From positions 331,237 to 395,236 of the forward strand of contig NZ_JAPSIY010000001.1 of the NCBI RefSeq assembly GCF_031178445.1: a DNA stretch of 64,000 bases. The letters run 5' to 3'. The notes below the pieces were generated by a model that worked only from the letters and a program-made list of their open reading frames with translations, made no database searches and was not told the DNA's origin. This DNA comes from Microbacterium sp. GTDB taxonomy: Bacteria; Actinomycetota; Actinomycetes; Actinomycetales; Microbacteriaceae. The translations under genes and the position numbers were made by a program. How positions within the stretch are numbered: position 1 is the stretch's first letter; every line of letters starts with the position of its first letter. Of this stretch, positions 62,836 through 64,000 are shown piece after piece.

Positions 62836-63768
62836 GTGGCTGACGTCATCCGGGTGGAATCGCGCGACGCCGCCGACGTCGAGCAGATCTGGCGGAAGCA
62901 CGTCCCCTCGGCTCGACTGCAGCGCATCGATCCCGAGCGCTTCGCCTTCCACTGGCTCTCGGTGGGGATCAGCGGCATGACGATCATCCGCTACACGCTC
63001 ACCGCCGCGGTGTACTCGGCGGTGCAGCCGGAGGGGCAGCTGCTCGCCTGCCGGGTCGCCACGCCGGAGGGATGGGTGCGGTGCGGGCGATCGGAGCTCG
63101 ATGTCTCCCTGCCCTGGGCCACCGACGGAGCGCAGGTGGAAGCCCACTGGGACGTGACCGCCGACGTCACGGCGCTCCTCTTCGATCGTGCGCACGCACA
63201 GGAGCTGGCGCGCACGATCACCGGGGACGAACTGCTCACACTTCGCCTCACGGGCGCGTCTCCGCGGACCCCGATCGCGGGCCGGCACTGGAACCGCTCG
63301 TTCGAGTACATGCTCAACGCGGTCGGCCACCTCGAGGACGACCCGCTGCTCGAGGCCAGCCTCATGCGCCACGCCCTGGTCACCACACTGAGCTCGTTCC
63401 ACTCGACCTTCCTCGACGCCGCGGCCAAGGACCCGCACACCGCCGGCGCGTCCACGATGCGTCGCGCAGTCTCGTACATCGACGAGAACGCGCACACGGC
63501 GATCACCGTCGACGACGTGGCGCGGGCAGTGCACATGTCGACGCGGGGGCTGCAGTACGCCTTCCGTCGTGGACTCGACACCACGCCGGCCGCGTATCTG
63601 CGCCGAGTACGACTCGATGGGGCTCACCGAGACCTGAAGAACTCGAAGTCCGACGTCACCGTCGCCGAGATCGCGCGCCGGTGGGGCTTCGGCAACACCT
63701 CGCGCTTCGGCGATCTGTATCGGCAGACCTACGGCCGCAGTCCGCGCGAGACCCTCGAACGCGACTGA
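62836..63768 (+). CDS. AraC-family transcriptional regulator
   Basis: 310 residues from the GTG at 62836, chosen because GGAGG ends 5 nt before it; the GTG at 62830 overlaps that site. The N-terminal part (about 1-200) is an AraC-binding-like sensory domain. The C terminus has the two helix-turn-helices: AITVDDVARAVHMSTRGLQYAF and VTVAEIARRWGFGNTSRFGDLYRQTYGRSP. Its ligand and targets are not indicated by neighbours; it is divergent from the DAHP synthase leader across about 110 bp. Confidence 0.92.
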   Translation: MADVIRVESRDAADVEQIWRKHVPSARLQRIDPERFAFHWLSVGISGMTIIRYTLTAAVYSAVQPEGQLLACRVATPEGWVRCGRSELDVSLPWATDGAQVEAHWDVTADVTALLFDRAHAQELARTITGDELLTLRLTGASPRTPIAGRHWNRSFEYMLNAVGHLEDDPLLEASLMRHALVTTLSSFHSTFLDAAAKDPHTAGASTMRRAVSYIDENAHTAITVDDVARAVHMSTRGLQYAFRRGLDTTPAAYLRRVRLDGAHRDLKNSKSDVTVAEIARRWGFGNTSRFGDLYRQTYGRSPRETLERD

Positions 63769-63877
63769 CCATCCGCCCGGCGAGCCCGTGCACCGGGCGC
63801 ACATTCGTTGCGCCCTTTGTATCGTCGCGAGTCCCGGGGGCGGCGGAAACGGCCGGTATGGCCTACGGTCTAGCAGT

Positions 63878-64000
63878 ATGGGATCCCTCTTCTACGGCGA
63901 CGCCACGGACGCGATCACGATCGACGACCGTACGCTCGCCCACCTCAAGGTCGTGATCGCGACCAAGCTGCGCCGCAACGAGAGCTTCACGCTGTCGTGG
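63878..64000 (+). CDS. DUF7882-like protein, N-terminal part (cut by window end)
   Basis: 41 codons from the ATG at 63878 run to the window edge: MGSLFYGDATDAITIDDRTL, then HLKVVIATKLRRNESFTLSW. This matches the start of a small Microbacteriaceae protein family that I recall as DUF7882, often mislabelled as ATP-dependent DNA ligase. TACGGT lies 8 nt before the ATG. Function unknown. Confidence 0.6.
   Translation, partial: MGSLFYGDATDAITIDDRTLAHLKVVIATKLRRNESFTLSW

Noticed and set aside
63784..63798. Short hairpin GCCCG/CGGGC after the AraC gene
   Set aside because: A 5-bp stem is too short in this GC-rich background to call a terminator.

Overview
The window is high-GC actinobacterial chromosome around the replication origin. 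It most probably comes from Microbacterium or a close relative in the Microbacteriaceae. The grounds are the block rpmH-dnaA-dnaN-recF-DUF721-gyrB-gyrA-DUF3566-tRNA-Ile-tRNA-Ala, the divergent arm rnpA-yidD-yidC-jag-rsmG-parA-parB, LAxTG-type cell-wall sorting signals, TANNNT -10 elements, and a partial gene resembling the DUF7882 family at the right edge. The assignment rests on gene order and protein features; no search was run.

Left part (1-11.3 kb). The 3' end of a large chaplin-like, wall-anchored repeat protein comes first, then the ribosomal/replication operon rpsF-ssb-rpsR-rplI (minus strand). Divergent to that operon is a 24-codon ORF for a glycine-rich hydrophobic peptide, with its own ribosome binding site and terminator. 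A five-gene minus-strand operon (GT2, polysialyltransferase-like, CMP-nonulosonate synthetase fused to a HAD phosphatase, NeuB, DUF6716-like glycosyltransferase) looks like a sialic-acid or Kdn-like surface glycan locus. Two hypothetical genes follow.

Middle (11.3-37.8 kb). This accessory stretch holds a 2599-residue secreted modular surface protein, a large LuxR-type ATPase regulator, a zinc alcohol dehydrogenase, the CCA-adding enzyme, a small multidrug-export family protein, a DesK/DesR-like two-component system, a TetR/FAD-monooxygenase divergent pair with clear operators, an ASCH protein, an LLM oxidoreductase, a SAM methyltransferase, DUF6049, trxB, trxA, a small hypothetical protein and a sugar porter. 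DUF6049 is followed directly by trxB; murJ, which I would expect between them in this family, is not there.

Origin region (37.8-54.9 kb). parB and parA are followed by a 1.55-kb gene-free stretch. Eight parS-like sites lie between 39.76 and 42.06 kb; four are perfect, and one overlaps the parA start codon. Then come rsmG, jag, yidC, yidD, rnpA and rpmH on the minus strand, and dnaA, dnaN, recF, a DciA-like DUF721 gene, gyrB, gyrA and DUF3566 on the plus strand. DnaA boxes lie on both sides of dnaA; the dnaA-dnaN gap is the likelier oriC.

Right part (55-64 kb). A rifampin-phosphotransferase-like PEP/ATP-grasp enzyme is co-transcribed with a TetR regulator behind a 25-bp palindrome. A histidine kinase/response regulator/DUF4097 operon, the tRNA-Ile and tRNA-Ala genes, a DAHP synthase with an aromatic-rich leader peptide and attenuator-like hairpin, an AraC regulator and the start of a DUF7882-like gene follow. 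A recurring theme is TAGGCT/TAGCGT -10 elements exactly six bases before the start codon, which predicts leaderless mRNAs for at least seven genes.
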